In this document: in pieces, positions 9,411 through 17,738 of the stretch
Numbering within the stretch: the first letter of the stretch is position 1
How the letters are laid out: each line of letters starts with the position of its first letter
Assembly: GCF_037126285.1 (NCBI RefSeq)
Contig: NZ_CP147012.1
Location: forward strand, 3,804,676-3,868,675
Origin: Bernardetia sp. MNP-M8
GTDB lineage: Bacteria > Bacteroidota > Bacteroidia > Cytophagales > Bernardetiaceae
Direction: 5' to 3'
Length of the DNA stretch: 64,000 nucleotides
Position numbers and translations under genes: made by a program
The notes under the pieces: model-generated
Databases searched by the model: none
The model's input: only the letters and a program-made list of their open reading frames with translations
What the model was told of the DNA's origin: nothing

Positions 9411-10304
9411 TTAATAAACCATCATTCCCAAAATTCCGATGAGCATCATAATTTTACAAAAAAGACTAAGTTTTTTGTAGTTTTTAGTAGAGGAATTGAA
9501 TTTCTTATTGTTCAGTAAAAAAATAAAATTTCCTACCAAGACAATCATTGTCAATTGATGCAAAAAGCGAAAAGAAGTATTAAGCGTAAAAAAAGGAACT
9601 ACTAATAAGGAAAGAATCAGAAGAGAGGAAAGAAGGATAAGCAAAACTTTACTTTTTCTTTTGCCTAAATGAATCACAGAAGTAAGACTGTTTTGAGAAA
9701 AATCTCCTTCAAAATCTTCAAAATCTTTGATTACTTCTCTAAGCATAGAAAGCAAGAATGCCCAAATTGAAAAAAGCCAAATTGTGATAGGAATAGAATC
9801 AAAAGAATAAAGCAAACCTACCAAAACAATCGAAAAAGCTGTCAGAAATGAAACTAAAACAGGTTTCAAAACTCCTAGCTGTTTGCTGTACTTAGCATAA
9901 AAAATAAGTAAAAGACAACTAAAAAGAACTGAAAAACCAATTTGGAAGGAGATTATAAAACTTGAAAATAAGGCTACTCCAAAAAATAAACTGCTTAAAA
10001 AATAGAATAGATAAAGGTTTTTTTCTGTAAATGAACTTCGAAGAGGAGAGTTAACTAAATCTATTTTTCTATCAAATATATCATTCAAAATATAGCCTGC
10101 TGCTGCACTCAAAACGGTAGCCAAAACAAGCAAATAAAAATTAGAACAGAAAGTAAAATCTATTTTTTTTAATAAATTTGAAATACAAAGTGAAGTGTCT
10201 AATAAAAAAACACTTGTTAGTGTTTGGGTAAGAGCAAGAAGAAATAAATTGAGAGGACGTAAAGAGGAATAGAGTTGAAATACAAAACTGCAAAAAGATT
10301 TCAT
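9411..10304 (-). CDS. UbiA-family prenyltransferase
   Basis: This is an integral membrane enzyme that joins a polyprenyl diphosphate to an acceptor. The first Asp-rich motif is clear (NDIFDRKIDLVN, residues about 74-85) and the second is REVIKDFEDFEGDF. Between and after them are eight or nine hydrophobic segments. The length of 297 residues is typical. Bacteroidota relatives are often annotated as geranylgeranylglycerol-phosphate geranylgeranyltransferase-like, while MenA, UbiA and haem O synthase are alternatives. The second motif lacks the pattern I would expect for CtaB. Nothing in the neighbourhood identifies the acceptor. Confidence 0.85.
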   Translation of the reverse strand: MKSFCSFVFQLYSSLRPLNLFLLALTQTLTSVFLLDTSLCISNLLKKIDFTFCSNFYLLVLATVLSAAAGYILNDIFDRKIDLVNSPLRSSFTEKNLYLFYFLSSLFFGVALFSSFIISFQIGFSVLFSCLLLIFYAKYSKQLGVLKPVLVSFLTAFSIVLVGLLYSFDSIPITIWLFSIWAFLLSMLREVIKDFEDFEGDFSQNSLTSVIHLGKRKSKVLLILLSSLLILSLLVVPFFTLNTSFRFLHQLTMIVLVGNFIFLLNNKKFNSSTKNYKKLSLFCKIMMLIGILGMMVY

Positions 10305-10602
10305 AAGTTATAAAGATTTGAAACTTGTGAGGGAAGCAAAACTTCCCCCTCAAGGCTTTCAACCAGCTATGAAAAAGCTTAGAAATTTTCTTATACCAAG
10401 TACAAGTGTATTTCTATTACCAAATGTATGATTTGATAGGCATAATTGCAAGCTATTTCTTAAAATTTGGTTAAAAAACTGAAATTATTTTTTATTTCGG
10501 TGTCTATTTCTTAAAAAAAAGACTTTTTATAGTGATTTTTTAAGAATTGATACTAAACCTTTTTTGAGTAAGTTCTATTCTAATTTACTTATCTTTTTAA
10601 GT
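10305..10602. other. Gene-free stretch between UbiA-family gene and nfu
   Basis: About 300 bp of AT-rich sequence. The phrase CTATTTCTTAAAA occurs twice (near 10452 and 10503). It should hold the promoter of the prenyltransferase gene and the 3' end of nfu. I see no RNA gene or ORF. Confidence 0.4.
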
Positions 10603-10878
10603 TTAGACGGCTACGTTTTTTTCTTTTGTATCAGTCAAGTTGATTGCAACAACACTTTTTATTTCTTCCACATGACTCAAAATGGCTTGTTCGATGCCTG
10701 TTTTGAGAGTAATAGGAGAAATAGAACATGACCCACAAGCTCCAATCATTTCTACTTTAACTATTCCGTCTTCTGTAATTTCTACTACTTTTACATCTCC
10801 TCCATCTGCTTTTAAATAAGGACGAATGGTATCTAAGGCTATTTCTACTCTTTTTTCTAAATTATTTTCTAGGCTCAT
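10603..10878 (-). CDS. nfu: NifU-like C-terminal domain protein (Fe-S scaffold/carrier)
   Basis: This 91-residue protein is a stand-alone Nfu domain. ALDTIRPYLKADGGDVKVVEI is the conserved start, and MIGACGSCSISPITLKTGIEQAI carries the CxxC that binds a [4Fe-4S] cluster between two monomers for delivery to client proteins. It lies directly downstream of the Mrp/ApbC gene on the same strand (127 bp apart, with a strong hairpin between them). The two belong to one Fe-S assembly function and may be transcribed separately. Confidence 0.93.
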   Translation of the reverse strand: MSLENNLEKRVEIALDTIRPYLKADGGDVKVVEITEDGIVKVEMIGACGSCSISPITLKTGIEQAILSHVEEIKSVVAINLTDTKEKNVAV

Positions 10879-10955
10879 AACTGCTTTATTTTATAATGAT
10901 TTGATGAATAATTTGCATTCAAATATAATCAATTTTTAGGGATTTTCTTATCATA

Positions 10956-10999
10956 ATTTCTAACTGTCAATAATTAAACTTTTATTGACAGTTAGAAAT
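10956..10999. terminator. 18-bp perfect hairpin between mrp/apbC and nfu
   Basis: The arms at 10956-10973 and 10982-10999 are perfect reverse complements (core TAACTGTCAATAA), with loop TTAAACTT. The second arm ends 6 bp from the stop of the Mrp gene. It is a probable terminator or processing site at the 3' end of that transcript. Confidence 0.7.
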
Positions 11000-11005
11000 C
11001 ATATC

Positions 11006-12130
11006 TTATTTTATAGAAACTGCTTCTGTTGGATTTTGTTGTGCATTTCTTACAGCTACACTTTGCGCTAGTTTTTGAGCAATATCCTTAAATGTTTCTG
11101 TAACAAGTTGAGATTGATTATCAAGGTTGTCTTGGGCTGCTAACGGAATTCCTTCATCACCAGCTTCACGAATAGATTGTACCAAAGGAACTTCTCCCAA
11201 AAATGGAACATCATTTCGTTTGGCTAATACTTTTCCTCCATTTTCTCCAAAAAGATAATATTTGTTTTCAGGAAGTTCGGCAGGTGTGAAATATGCCATA
11301 TTTTCAACAATTCCCAAAATAGGAACATTGATTTTTGGTTGTGTAAACATCGCCACTCCTTTTTGAGCATCTGCTAAAGCCACTCGTTGAGGTGTCGTCA
11401 CGATTACTGCTCCTGTTACTGGAACAGTCTGAACCAAAGTAAGGTGAATATCACTCGTCCCTGGAGGAAGGTCAATAAACAAATAATCTAGTTCGCCCCA
11501 ATCAGTGTCAGACAAAAATTGTTTAAATGCAGAACTCGCCATAGGTCCACGCCACACAATAGCATCATCAGGAGGAGCAAGAAAACCGATAGATAATAAC
11601 TTTACGCCATGTTTTTCGAAAGGTAAGATAATATAACGCTCGCCTTCTTGACGAACCCCAGGGCGTGCTGTTTCACAATCAAACATGGTAGGGATAGAAG
11701 GACCAAAAATATCGGCATCTATTAAACCTACTTTTGCGCCTGTTTGAGCAAGAGCAACAGCCAAATTTGAAGCAACCGTAGACTTACCTACGCCACCTTT
11801 TCCAGAAGCAACAGCAATTATATTTTTTACTTCAGGAAGTATTTTTCCTGTTCTGATACTGGTAACATTCGATGTCATTTCGATCTGACAACGAACCGAT
11901 TCATCATATTTTTGATGAATTGCTTTTTCACAGTTGTTGCGAATGAGTTCTTTTAGAGGACAAGCAGGAGTAGTCAAAACGACTGTAAAATGTACTGTCG
12001 TTTTGTTTACTTCTTGTTCTATTGATATATTTTTTATCATTCCTAAGGTAACCAAATCTTTTTTCAAATCTGGATCATCTACCGTAGAAAGAGCTTCTAA
12101 AATTCCTTCTTTTGTAATTTGTATAGACAT
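11006..12130 (-). CDS. apbC: Mrp/NBP35-family ATP-binding protein, Fe-S cluster carrier
   Basis: The N-terminal MIP18/DUF59 domain (residues 1-90, ALSTVDDPDLKKDLVTLGMI) is followed by a deviant Walker A GKGGVGKST (about 109-117) and the Mrp signature PPGTSDIHL. Mrp/ApbC proteins carry Fe-S clusters to apo-enzymes. In most homologues a CxxC follows the ENM motif, but here the segment reads ENMAYFTPAELPENKYYLFG with no cysteines, which I believe is the usual form in Bacteroidota. The DUF59 domain keeps one CPLK cysteine. The neighbour nfu supports the role. Confidence 0.93.
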   Translation of the reverse strand: MSIQITKEGILEALSTVDDPDLKKDLVTLGMIKNISIEQEVNKTTVHFTVVLTTPACPLKELIRNNCEKAIHQKYDESVRCQIEMTSNVTSIRTGKILPEVKNIIAVASGKGGVGKSTVASNLAVALAQTGAKVGLIDADIFGPSIPTMFDCETARPGVRQEGERYIILPFEKHGVKLLSIGFLAPPDDAIVWRGPMASSAFKQFLSDTDWGELDYLFIDLPPGTSDIHLTLVQTVPVTGAVIVTTPQRVALADAQKGVAMFTQPKINVPILGIVENMAYFTPAELPENKYYLFGENGGKVLAKRNDVPFLGEVPLVQSIREAGDEGIPLAAQDNLDNQSQLVTETFKDIAQKLAQSVAVRNAQQNPTEAVSIK

Positions 12131-12237
12131 TATATATTTTTTGTAAATCTTTTTTTAGCTGTTAAATAATGAATTACAAAAGTACGAAATTATCTAAATA
12201 CATCTTACTCTGTTTGAGTTCAATAAAAGTTAAGTTC

Positions 12238-12918
12238 TTAAATAGCCACCACAATACGCTGTGAAAGGTGCTGACCTTGCAGTGTTCCAGATTTCCATTT
12301 TGGGAATGAAGCCAATACTTTTCTAGCTTCTTGTTCACAACCTTGTGCTTCTATATCAGTGATTTGTCCTTCACTACTGACTACAAAAGCAATATATTTT
12401 GTGTGTTTTTCAGAAGAAGTAGTTAGTTTACACGAATTTTCTTTATTCATCTCACTTTTCAAGACTTGAGCCACTTGTTCTAAAGACGCATTTTCAGGAC
12501 TTGCATTTTCTTCTAAAATAGTTGTTGTAACAGCAGTTCCATTTTTGGGAGTTGGTAAATCTATTTTTTGAGAAAGAGAAGCTGTCAGGCGTTCGGCAGT
12601 TTCTAAATCTTTATTTGTGATAGAATAGGCTAAATCTGTTTTGTTTTCTGTTTGATTGCTAATTTCGGCTAGTTCTGTATTTGATTCATTTTGAGCTAAA
12701 AATAAACCCATTCCAATTACAAAAAGCAAACAAATAGAAGCTGCAATAGAGAAATAAGGATTAGAAAAAGACATAAAAACTGTTTTTGTCTTTTCACTAG
12801 ATGTACTGCTAGAATTATTATTTTCTACTGCATTCAAAAGAGCATCAAAATCTTGATAGGATTTTATTTTCTCTGATGAAATAGGTTTTTGATTGAAATT
12901 TATATCTTGATTTTTCAT
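12238..12918 (-). CDS. Single-pass membrane protein with TonB-C-like periplasmic domain; candidate anti-sigma partner
   Basis: This 226-residue protein has a short cytoplasmic part (1-55), one membrane segment (about 57-75, YFSIAASICLLFVIGMGLFLA), a low-complexity linker, and a C-terminal domain of about 65 residues. That domain reads YIAFVVSSEGQITDIEAQGC ... VLASFPKWKSG ... VVAI, which resembles the TonB C-terminal fold (strand, G-x-I, helix, PKWxPG, final strand). It lies 75 bp downstream of an ECF sigma gene, the usual place for an anti-sigma factor. The cytoplasmic part is too short and divergent for me to recognise an anti-sigma domain, so that role is inferred from position and topology. 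Confidence 0.65.
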   Translation of the reverse strand: MKNQDINFNQKPISSEKIKSYQDFDALLNAVENNNSSSTSSEKTKTVFMSFSNPYFSIAASICLLFVIGMGLFLAQNESNTELAEISNQTENKTDLAYSITNKDLETAERLTASLSQKIDLPTPKNGTAVTTTILEENASPENASLEQVAQVLKSEMNKENSCKLTTSSEKHTKYIAFVVSSEGQITDIEAQGCEQEARKVLASFPKWKSGTLQGQHLSQRIVVAI

Positions 12919-12935
12919 AATTTTTATTTTTATAA

Positions 12936-12970
12936 CCGTCGTTGAGGTTCAAATGCAACCGTCAACGAGG
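12936..12970. repeat. Palindrome family CGTTGACGG/CCTCAACG, copy 1
   Basis: Read on the minus strand it begins CCTCGTTGACGGTTGCAT and ends CCTCAACGACGG. The arms CGTTGA and TCAACG pair. Close copies occur at 47882-47917 and 47942-47970. It lies inside the sigma/membrane-protein gene pair and could modulate the level of the second gene. Confidence 0.75.
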
Positions 12971-12993
12971 ATTTATCATTAACTGATAACTGT

Positions 12994-13581
12994 TTACTGA
13001 TAACTGGAAACTGATTCTTTTATTTTTTCTAATATTCTATATGTTCTCATTTTGGCTGCACTTTCTGTTGTTTCTAAGATAAAGGCAATTTCTTTGAATG
13101 ATTTGTCTTCAAAAAAGCGAAGCTCTATCATCTGCATATCTTTTGTTTTGAGTTTTTCTAATACTTTTTTTAGTTGGTCTATTCGTTCTTGTTGTCTTTC
13201 ATCAGCTAATTCTTCTGAAAAGTTAGTTAGTTTTTTTGCTGTTTCTTCTTCTAATGAATAGACAGGCATTTTTTTCTGTTTTCTATAATATTTCAAAAAT
13301 TCATTGGAAGCAATTCTATACAACCATGCTGAAAATGGAACTCCTTTATATTCAAATTTCTGAATATTTTGGAGTGCTTTTATAAAAGTCTGAGAAGTCA
13401 AATCAGCAGCTAGAGCTTCATCATTAGCTTTTCGATATAAAAAACGAAAAATAGCTTCATAGTTTGCCTCATAAAGGAATCTAAAGTTTTTAGAGTCTTT
13501 TTGGGCTGCTAAAATTTGTTCTTCTTCGCTTTTATCCGTTTTAGAATCTTGCAATGAAATATGTAGTTGAGATTGTGTCAA
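12994..13581 (-). CDS. ECF-type RNA polymerase sigma factor
   Basis: Sigma region 2 is FRFLYEANYEAIFRFLYRKANDEALAADLTSQTFIKAL followed by FSAWLYRIASNEFLKYYRKQKK. Region 4 is the helix-turn-helix MIELRFFEDKSFKEIAFILETTESAAKMRTYRILEKI. At 195 residues it is a compact group IV sigma factor. It is transcribed away from the TonB-dependent receptor gene (268 bp between start codons) and followed by the membrane protein at 12238. The trio could form a surface signalling circuit (inference). Confidence 0.92.
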   Translation of the reverse strand: MTQSQLHISLQDSKTDKSEEEQILAAQKDSKNFRFLYEANYEAIFRFLYRKANDEALAADLTSQTFIKALQNIQKFEYKGVPFSAWLYRIASNEFLKYYRKQKKMPVYSLEEETAKKLTNFSEELADERQQERIDQLKKVLEKLKTKDMQMIELRFFEDKSFKEIAFILETTESAAKMRTYRILEKIKESVSSYQ

Positions 13582-13849
13582 ATGAAAATTTTGTGAATAG
13601 AATTTTACTTTAAAACAAAATTGAAAAGTTAAAAATAGCTGTTTCGAAAACTCTATGTGCTACTTTATTTACTCTTTACAAATAAAACCGTATTTTAGTC
13701 AAAAAGTAACATTTTTATATTGATTTTTTATAAATTTCTCTCAAAATTACAAAATAAACTCAAATTTAGGAGGTGGATTACTAGTTTGCTTTATAGTATA
13801 TTCGTTTTACTTCACTGTTTTATTTATTTGCTTAACCTTTTTCAATCTT

Positions 13850-16264
13850 ATGAAAAATAATAGTTTTACTTCTTTATTTGTTTTGCTTCTTTACGTGTTG
13901 TGTGCTTCAAATATTTTTGCTCAAACTACAGATAGTTTAGACAATCAAGAAAATATATCTACTCCACTTCATCTAACCAAAGAAAAATTAACAGAAGCAG
14001 ATCTGAATAAAACTACTTTTACAGAAGAGACACGCTTAGTTTCGGTAAGTCGTTCGGCAAAGGAACTCAAAGATATTCCCTCAACAGTATATGTAGTTAC
14101 AAAAGAGGAAATTATGGAAAATGGATATATTACTCTTGTAGATGTATTGAAAACAGTTCCTTGGATAAAAGTTTCTCAACCTGGTTCTGGAGTTTTGGGT
14201 GAAATGTTTTTTATGCGTGGACAAATAGGAAATGAGTATACCAAAGTATTGATAAATAATGTTCCCATTCAGCCTGCTGTAAATGGTGCGCTTGCTATTG
14301 GAGCGCAACTTCCAATAGCTCAAGCCGAACGCATAGAGATTGTTTATGGACCTGCTTCAGCTGTGTATGGTGGTGATGCTGTGGCTGGTGTTATTAATAT
14401 TATTACTCAAACTTCTGAAAAGTCTGCTTATGCACAAGCCAATGCTTATTTTGGAACAGATAATTATAGACATGTTGATTTTTTGGCAGGAGGAAAGGCT
14501 GGAAGAGATAGAAATGTTTTGCAATACAGTATTTATGGAAACCTTACTAAAAGAGATGATTTGGCTTTAGATGAAGATTCAGATGCTTTTAATCCGTTTA
14601 ATACTTTTCTAAATGCTTTTACTAGCCCAAGTGATTTACAGACAAGACGGTTACTTAGAGATTTGGCGACCAACCAGCCAGATTCTTTTTTGACACTCTT
14701 AGAAGAAAAAGCTGGGCTTACTTCTTATGTCGGAACTCCTACTAAAGCAACAGTTAATCAATTGCCAGAACAAAGCTATTTGATAGGAGTAAAATTTAAT
14801 TATAGAAAACTGCAAGTTACGATAGATGAAATGTACAGCCGAAGGCATAGCGTTTTGGGACGTACTCCTGCTTTTTTCTCGTATGCCAATCCAGAAACCT
14901 ATATGGCAGAAACCCTTCGTAGAACACACGTTTCTTATCAAACAAGCAATAAAAAGTCATCTTTTTTAATAAATGCTTCTTATTTGTATTATAGATTGGA
15001 CGCAAATAGTTCTTTTGGTACAAATTATAATATTGGTCGTTCGGTAGGTCGCTCATATAGGTATGAAGGTTCGGATGATGTTTTTTTGGAAAGTATTTAT
15101 ACTAGAAAAATAAATCCACATTTTGAGTTAACAGGAGGTTTTTCTGTTACTACTTCTTTCAATCTGCCTGTGACAAATGATTTGGAGAAACCTTTTGATA
15201 TAAATCTTTATGATGAGGCTGTAAATGGAAATCTTGAACCTGATCCTATATTAGGAAATTTTGGGTATAATGGAAATACCTTTTTTAATGGAGGTGTATT
15301 TCTTCAAGCCTATTATACAAAAAATAAATGGGTAGGTGTTTTTGGGTTAAGAGCAGATACTCGTAGTGCAGTAGATGCTGATACTACAGCTAACTCTTCT
15401 TTAAATCCTAGAATAGCTTTGTTGTATAAGGCAACTCCAAAATTATCATTCAGGATTTCTGGAGCAACAGCTTTTCGTGCGCCACCTCCTTCTACTCAGT
15501 TTACTTCACTTGCTTTAGTAGATATTGAGACAGATTCAATTATTTATCAACAAGTTCCAAATCCTAATTTGAATCCAGAAACCTCTGTTACAATAGAAAC
15601 AGGAATTCGGTATTTTCCAAGTAAAAATATTACTTTAGATATAGTAGGTTATTTTACAGGAACAAGAAGTCCAATTGTTGGGCGTTTTCGTCCAATAGAT
15701 AAACAAATATATCCATTAGCTTCTTCCTTATCAGGAAACTCTAATGGAACAGCACGAGAATTTATAAATAGTGAAGATAGTCGTTCAGCTATTTATGGAA
15801 TACAAGGAATTTTGAAGATAAAGAATATCATTGAACGTATTCATTTAGATACTGATTTGTTTTTTAGTTATACGCAAGGAAGTGAAGTTTTGCCAGATGA
15901 CGGAGGTACAATAAATGATTATCGAATGCAGCCTGATTTTATGGGGCAGTTACGTGTCTCTTTTCGTCCCTCTCCAAAATGGTATATTAACTTTCAAAAC
16001 GTACTGATGAGTAGTTGGTACAGACGAAATACTTTTAATATAGAACAGTATGAAGAAGAAAGAGCTAAAACAGATGGATATTATACACTTGATATGCTAG
16101 TTCGTCATTACTTCAACAAGAATGTAAGTGCCTACTTTAGAGTAAATAATGTCTTTGATACTGAGTATGGAGGTATAGATGCCACAGGTTTGGACATAGA
16201 TGCTAATTTTAACCCTCAACTGTTAACAAATATACAAGCAGGTGTGAGTTTTAGAATTAATTAA
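13850..16264 (+). CDS. TonB-dependent outer-membrane receptor
   Basis: It begins with a signal peptide (LFVLLLYVLCASNIFAQ). The plug domain is at about residues 60-185 (LVSVSRSAKELKDIPSTVYVVTKEEI ... VDVLKTVPWIKVSQPG ... IEIVYGPASAVYGGDAVAGVINIIT). A beta-barrel of about 600 residues follows and ends with NIQAGVSFRIN. There is no N-terminal carboxypeptidase-like domain and no SusD partner, so it looks like a siderophore, cofactor or metal receptor and not a Sus-type glycan importer. The substrate is unknown. It is divergent from the sigma factor gene, which hints at sigma-dependent control. Confidence 0.93.
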   Translation: MKNNSFTSLFVLLLYVLCASNIFAQTTDSLDNQENISTPLHLTKEKLTEADLNKTTFTEETRLVSVSRSAKELKDIPSTVYVVTKEEIMENGYITLVDVLKTVPWIKVSQPGSGVLGEMFFMRGQIGNEYTKVLINNVPIQPAVNGALAIGAQLPIAQAERIEIVYGPASAVYGGDAVAGVINIITQTSEKSAYAQANAYFGTDNYRHVDFLAGGKAGRDRNVLQYSIYGNLTKRDDLALDEDSDAFNPFNTFLNAFTSPSDLQTRRLLRDLATNQPDSFLTLLEEKAGLTSYVGTPTKATVNQLPEQSYLIGVKFNYRKLQVTIDEMYSRRHSVLGRTPAFFSYANPETYMAETLRRTHVSYQTSNKKSSFLINASYLYYRLDANSSFGTNYNIGRSVGRSYRYEGSDDVFLESIYTRKINPHFELTGGFSVTTSFNLPVTNDLEKPFDINLYDEAVNGNLEPDPILGNFGYNGNTFFNGGVFLQAYYTKNKWVGVFGLRADTRSAVDADTTANSSLNPRIALLYKATPKLSFRISGATAFRAPPPSTQFTSLALVDIETDSIIYQQVPNPNLNPETSVTIETGIRYFPSKNITLDIVGYFTGTRSPIVGRFRPIDKQIYPLASSLSGNSNGTAREFINSEDSRSAIYGIQGILKIKNIIERIHLDTDLFFSYTQGSEVLPDDGGTINDYRMQPDFMGQLRVSFRPSPKWYINFQNVLMSSWYRRNTFNIEQYEEERAKTDGYYTLDMLVRHYFNKNVSAYFRVNNVFDTEYGGIDATGLDIDANFNPQLLTNIQAGVSFRIN

Positions 16265-16305
16265 TATTTCATTTCTTAATTTATCAAATCGTATTATAAA
16301 ATACA

Positions 16306-16755
16306 ATGAAAAAAATAATTTATATAGATATGGACGGCGTTCTCTGTGATTATCAGAGTGCATTTGATAAAGCACTCCAACAGAATCCAAAAAATGCTTT
16401 TCCTCAAAGTCAATTTGATTTTTATAGAAAACTTCAGCCCATTGAAAATGCCATTGAGACAGTACACTTGTTATTGCAAAAAGAAGATTTTGATATTTAT
16501 ATTCTGACTGCACCTTCTATTTATAACCCTTTGTCTTATACCGAAAAGCGAATGTGGATAGAAGATTATTTTGGGATAGAAATGGTAGAAAGGTTAATTA
16601 TTTCTCCTAATAAAGCACTTTTGAAAGGAGATTATTTGATAGATGATATAAAAGAAGGAAGAGGACAAGAAAATTTTGAAGGAAAACTAATTCATTTTGG
16701 TTCAGAAGAATTTTCTAATTGGAAAGCCGTTTTAGATTATTTTAATGAAATTTAA
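16306..16755 (+). CDS. 5'(3')-deoxyribonucleotidase, HAD family
   Basis: The HAD motif I is IYIDMDGVLCDY near the start, with the two catalytic aspartates in DMDG. Motif II/III elements follow (IYILTAPSIYNP, then KALLKGDYLIDDIKEGRG, which supplies the acidic Mg2+ ligands). At 149 residues it matches bacterial homologues of the mitochondrial/cytosolic 5'(3')-nucleotidases, which dephosphorylate dNMPs. Its stop codon abuts the stop of oxyR on the other strand with no spacing. Confidence 0.85.
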   Translation: MKKIIYIDMDGVLCDYQSAFDKALQQNPKNAFPQSQFDFYRKLQPIENAIETVHLLLQKEDFDIYILTAPSIYNPLSYTEKRMWIEDYFGIEMVERLIISPNKALLKGDYLIDDIKEGRGQENFEGKLIHFGSEEFSNWKAVLDYFNEI

Positions 16756-17700
16756 TTATTTCCAATTAACATGCAATACTTCTTTTTTTAAAGATGTTTT
16801 CATTTCGTCTGGAATAAATTTCAAAATCTCATTTTCTAAAGAAAGCAATAATTTTTCTTTGATAAAATGGCGATAAGTTACCAAACCAATTTCACGAACA
16901 GGTGCAGGGCTTTTAAAATGACGAATATTTTGCATTTGTTTTTCTGTCATATCAGCTAAGGCAAGACTGGGAATAATTGTAATTCCGTTATTGATTTCTA
17001 CAATTTTTTTGAGTGTTTCGATACTTGCTGCTGCAAAATCTAATTGATGTACTTCTTTTTCTTTGTTTTTAAGTTCACACAAATTAATTACTTGTGAGCG
17101 CAAACAATGTCCTTCCTCCAAAAGCCACAACCGATTTACATCAATATCTTCTGCCAAAAGATATTTTTTATCCATAAATTGTTCATTTTTAGAAGCATAC
17201 ACCACAAACTGCTCATAAAAAAGAGGTTTTTCTATCAACATTTTGTTTTCTAATGGCGTTGCCAAAATTCCTGCATCAATTTCATTTCGTTCTAATCGTT
17301 GTACAATTTCCTCAGTTGTTAGTTCGCTAATCTGAACTTTTACCAAAGGATAATTTTTGAGAAAAGAAGGTAAAAACAAAGGCAGAAGATAAGGCGCAAG
17401 TGTCGGAATAATACCAATTCGAAGTTCTCCACTTACTTTATCTTGCTCTTCGTTCACAAGTTCTTTTATCTTTTGAGCTTCTTGTAGTGTTATTTTGGCT
17501 TGTAAAATAATTTTCTCCCCTATATCTGTCGGAACAACAGGTTGTTTGCTTCTATCAAAAATCTTGATTTCTAGTTCTTCTTCTAGCTTTTTTATCATCA
17601 TACTGAGCGTTGCTTGTGTTACAAAACAGGCTTCAGCAGCTTTCACAAAATGACGGTATTTGTCAATGGCAATGATATATTCTAGCTGTTGTAGATTCAT
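16756..17700 (-). CDS. oxyR: Hydrogen peroxide-responsive LysR regulator OxyR
   Basis: The LysR helix-turn-helix lies in residues 1-60 (HFVKAAEACFVTQATLSMMIKKLEEEL). The effector domain holds EEGHCLRSQVINLC, in which the redox pair falls at C199 and C208, the same numbers as in E. coli OxyR. This is strong evidence that it is a peroxide sensor forming a disulfide, and not a generic LysR. The family binds DNA as a tetramer and activates catalase, peroxidase and iron-storage genes. None of those is adjacent here, so it presumably acts at a distance. The gene stands alone, with 38 bp between its start and the pbpC stop upstream. Confidence 0.95.
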   Translation of the reverse strand: MNLQQLEYIIAIDKYRHFVKAAEACFVTQATLSMMIKKLEEELEIKIFDRSKQPVVPTDIGEKIILQAKITLQEAQKIKELVNEEQDKVSGELRIGIIPTLAPYLLPLFLPSFLKNYPLVKVQISELTTEEIVQRLERNEIDAGILATPLENKMLIEKPLFYEQFVVYASKNEQFMDKKYLLAEDIDVNRLWLLEEGHCLRSQVINLCELKNKEKEVHQLDFAAASIETLKKIVEINNGITIIPSLALADMTEKQMQNIRHFKSPAPVREIGLVTYRHFIKEKLLLSLENEILKFIPDEMKTSLKKEVLHVNWK

Positions 17701-17738
17701 AAATTAAATTCTTTTATAAAATTATCTAATTCTAATTA

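Noticed and set aside
10305-10602. tRNA, rRNA or riboswitch in the larger gaps
   Set aside because: No cloverleaf, rRNA core or known aptamer pattern was recognisable in this or the other gaps. The search was by eye only, so a covariance-model scan could still find one.
12978-13015. Direct repeat of ACTGATAACTG near the sigma gene end
   Set aside because: It is a short, two-copy slippage-like repeat with no sign of function.
14699-15056. Minus-strand ORFs inside the TonB receptor gene
   Set aside because: Shadow frames: the receptor is uninterrupted on the plus strand with plug and barrel features.
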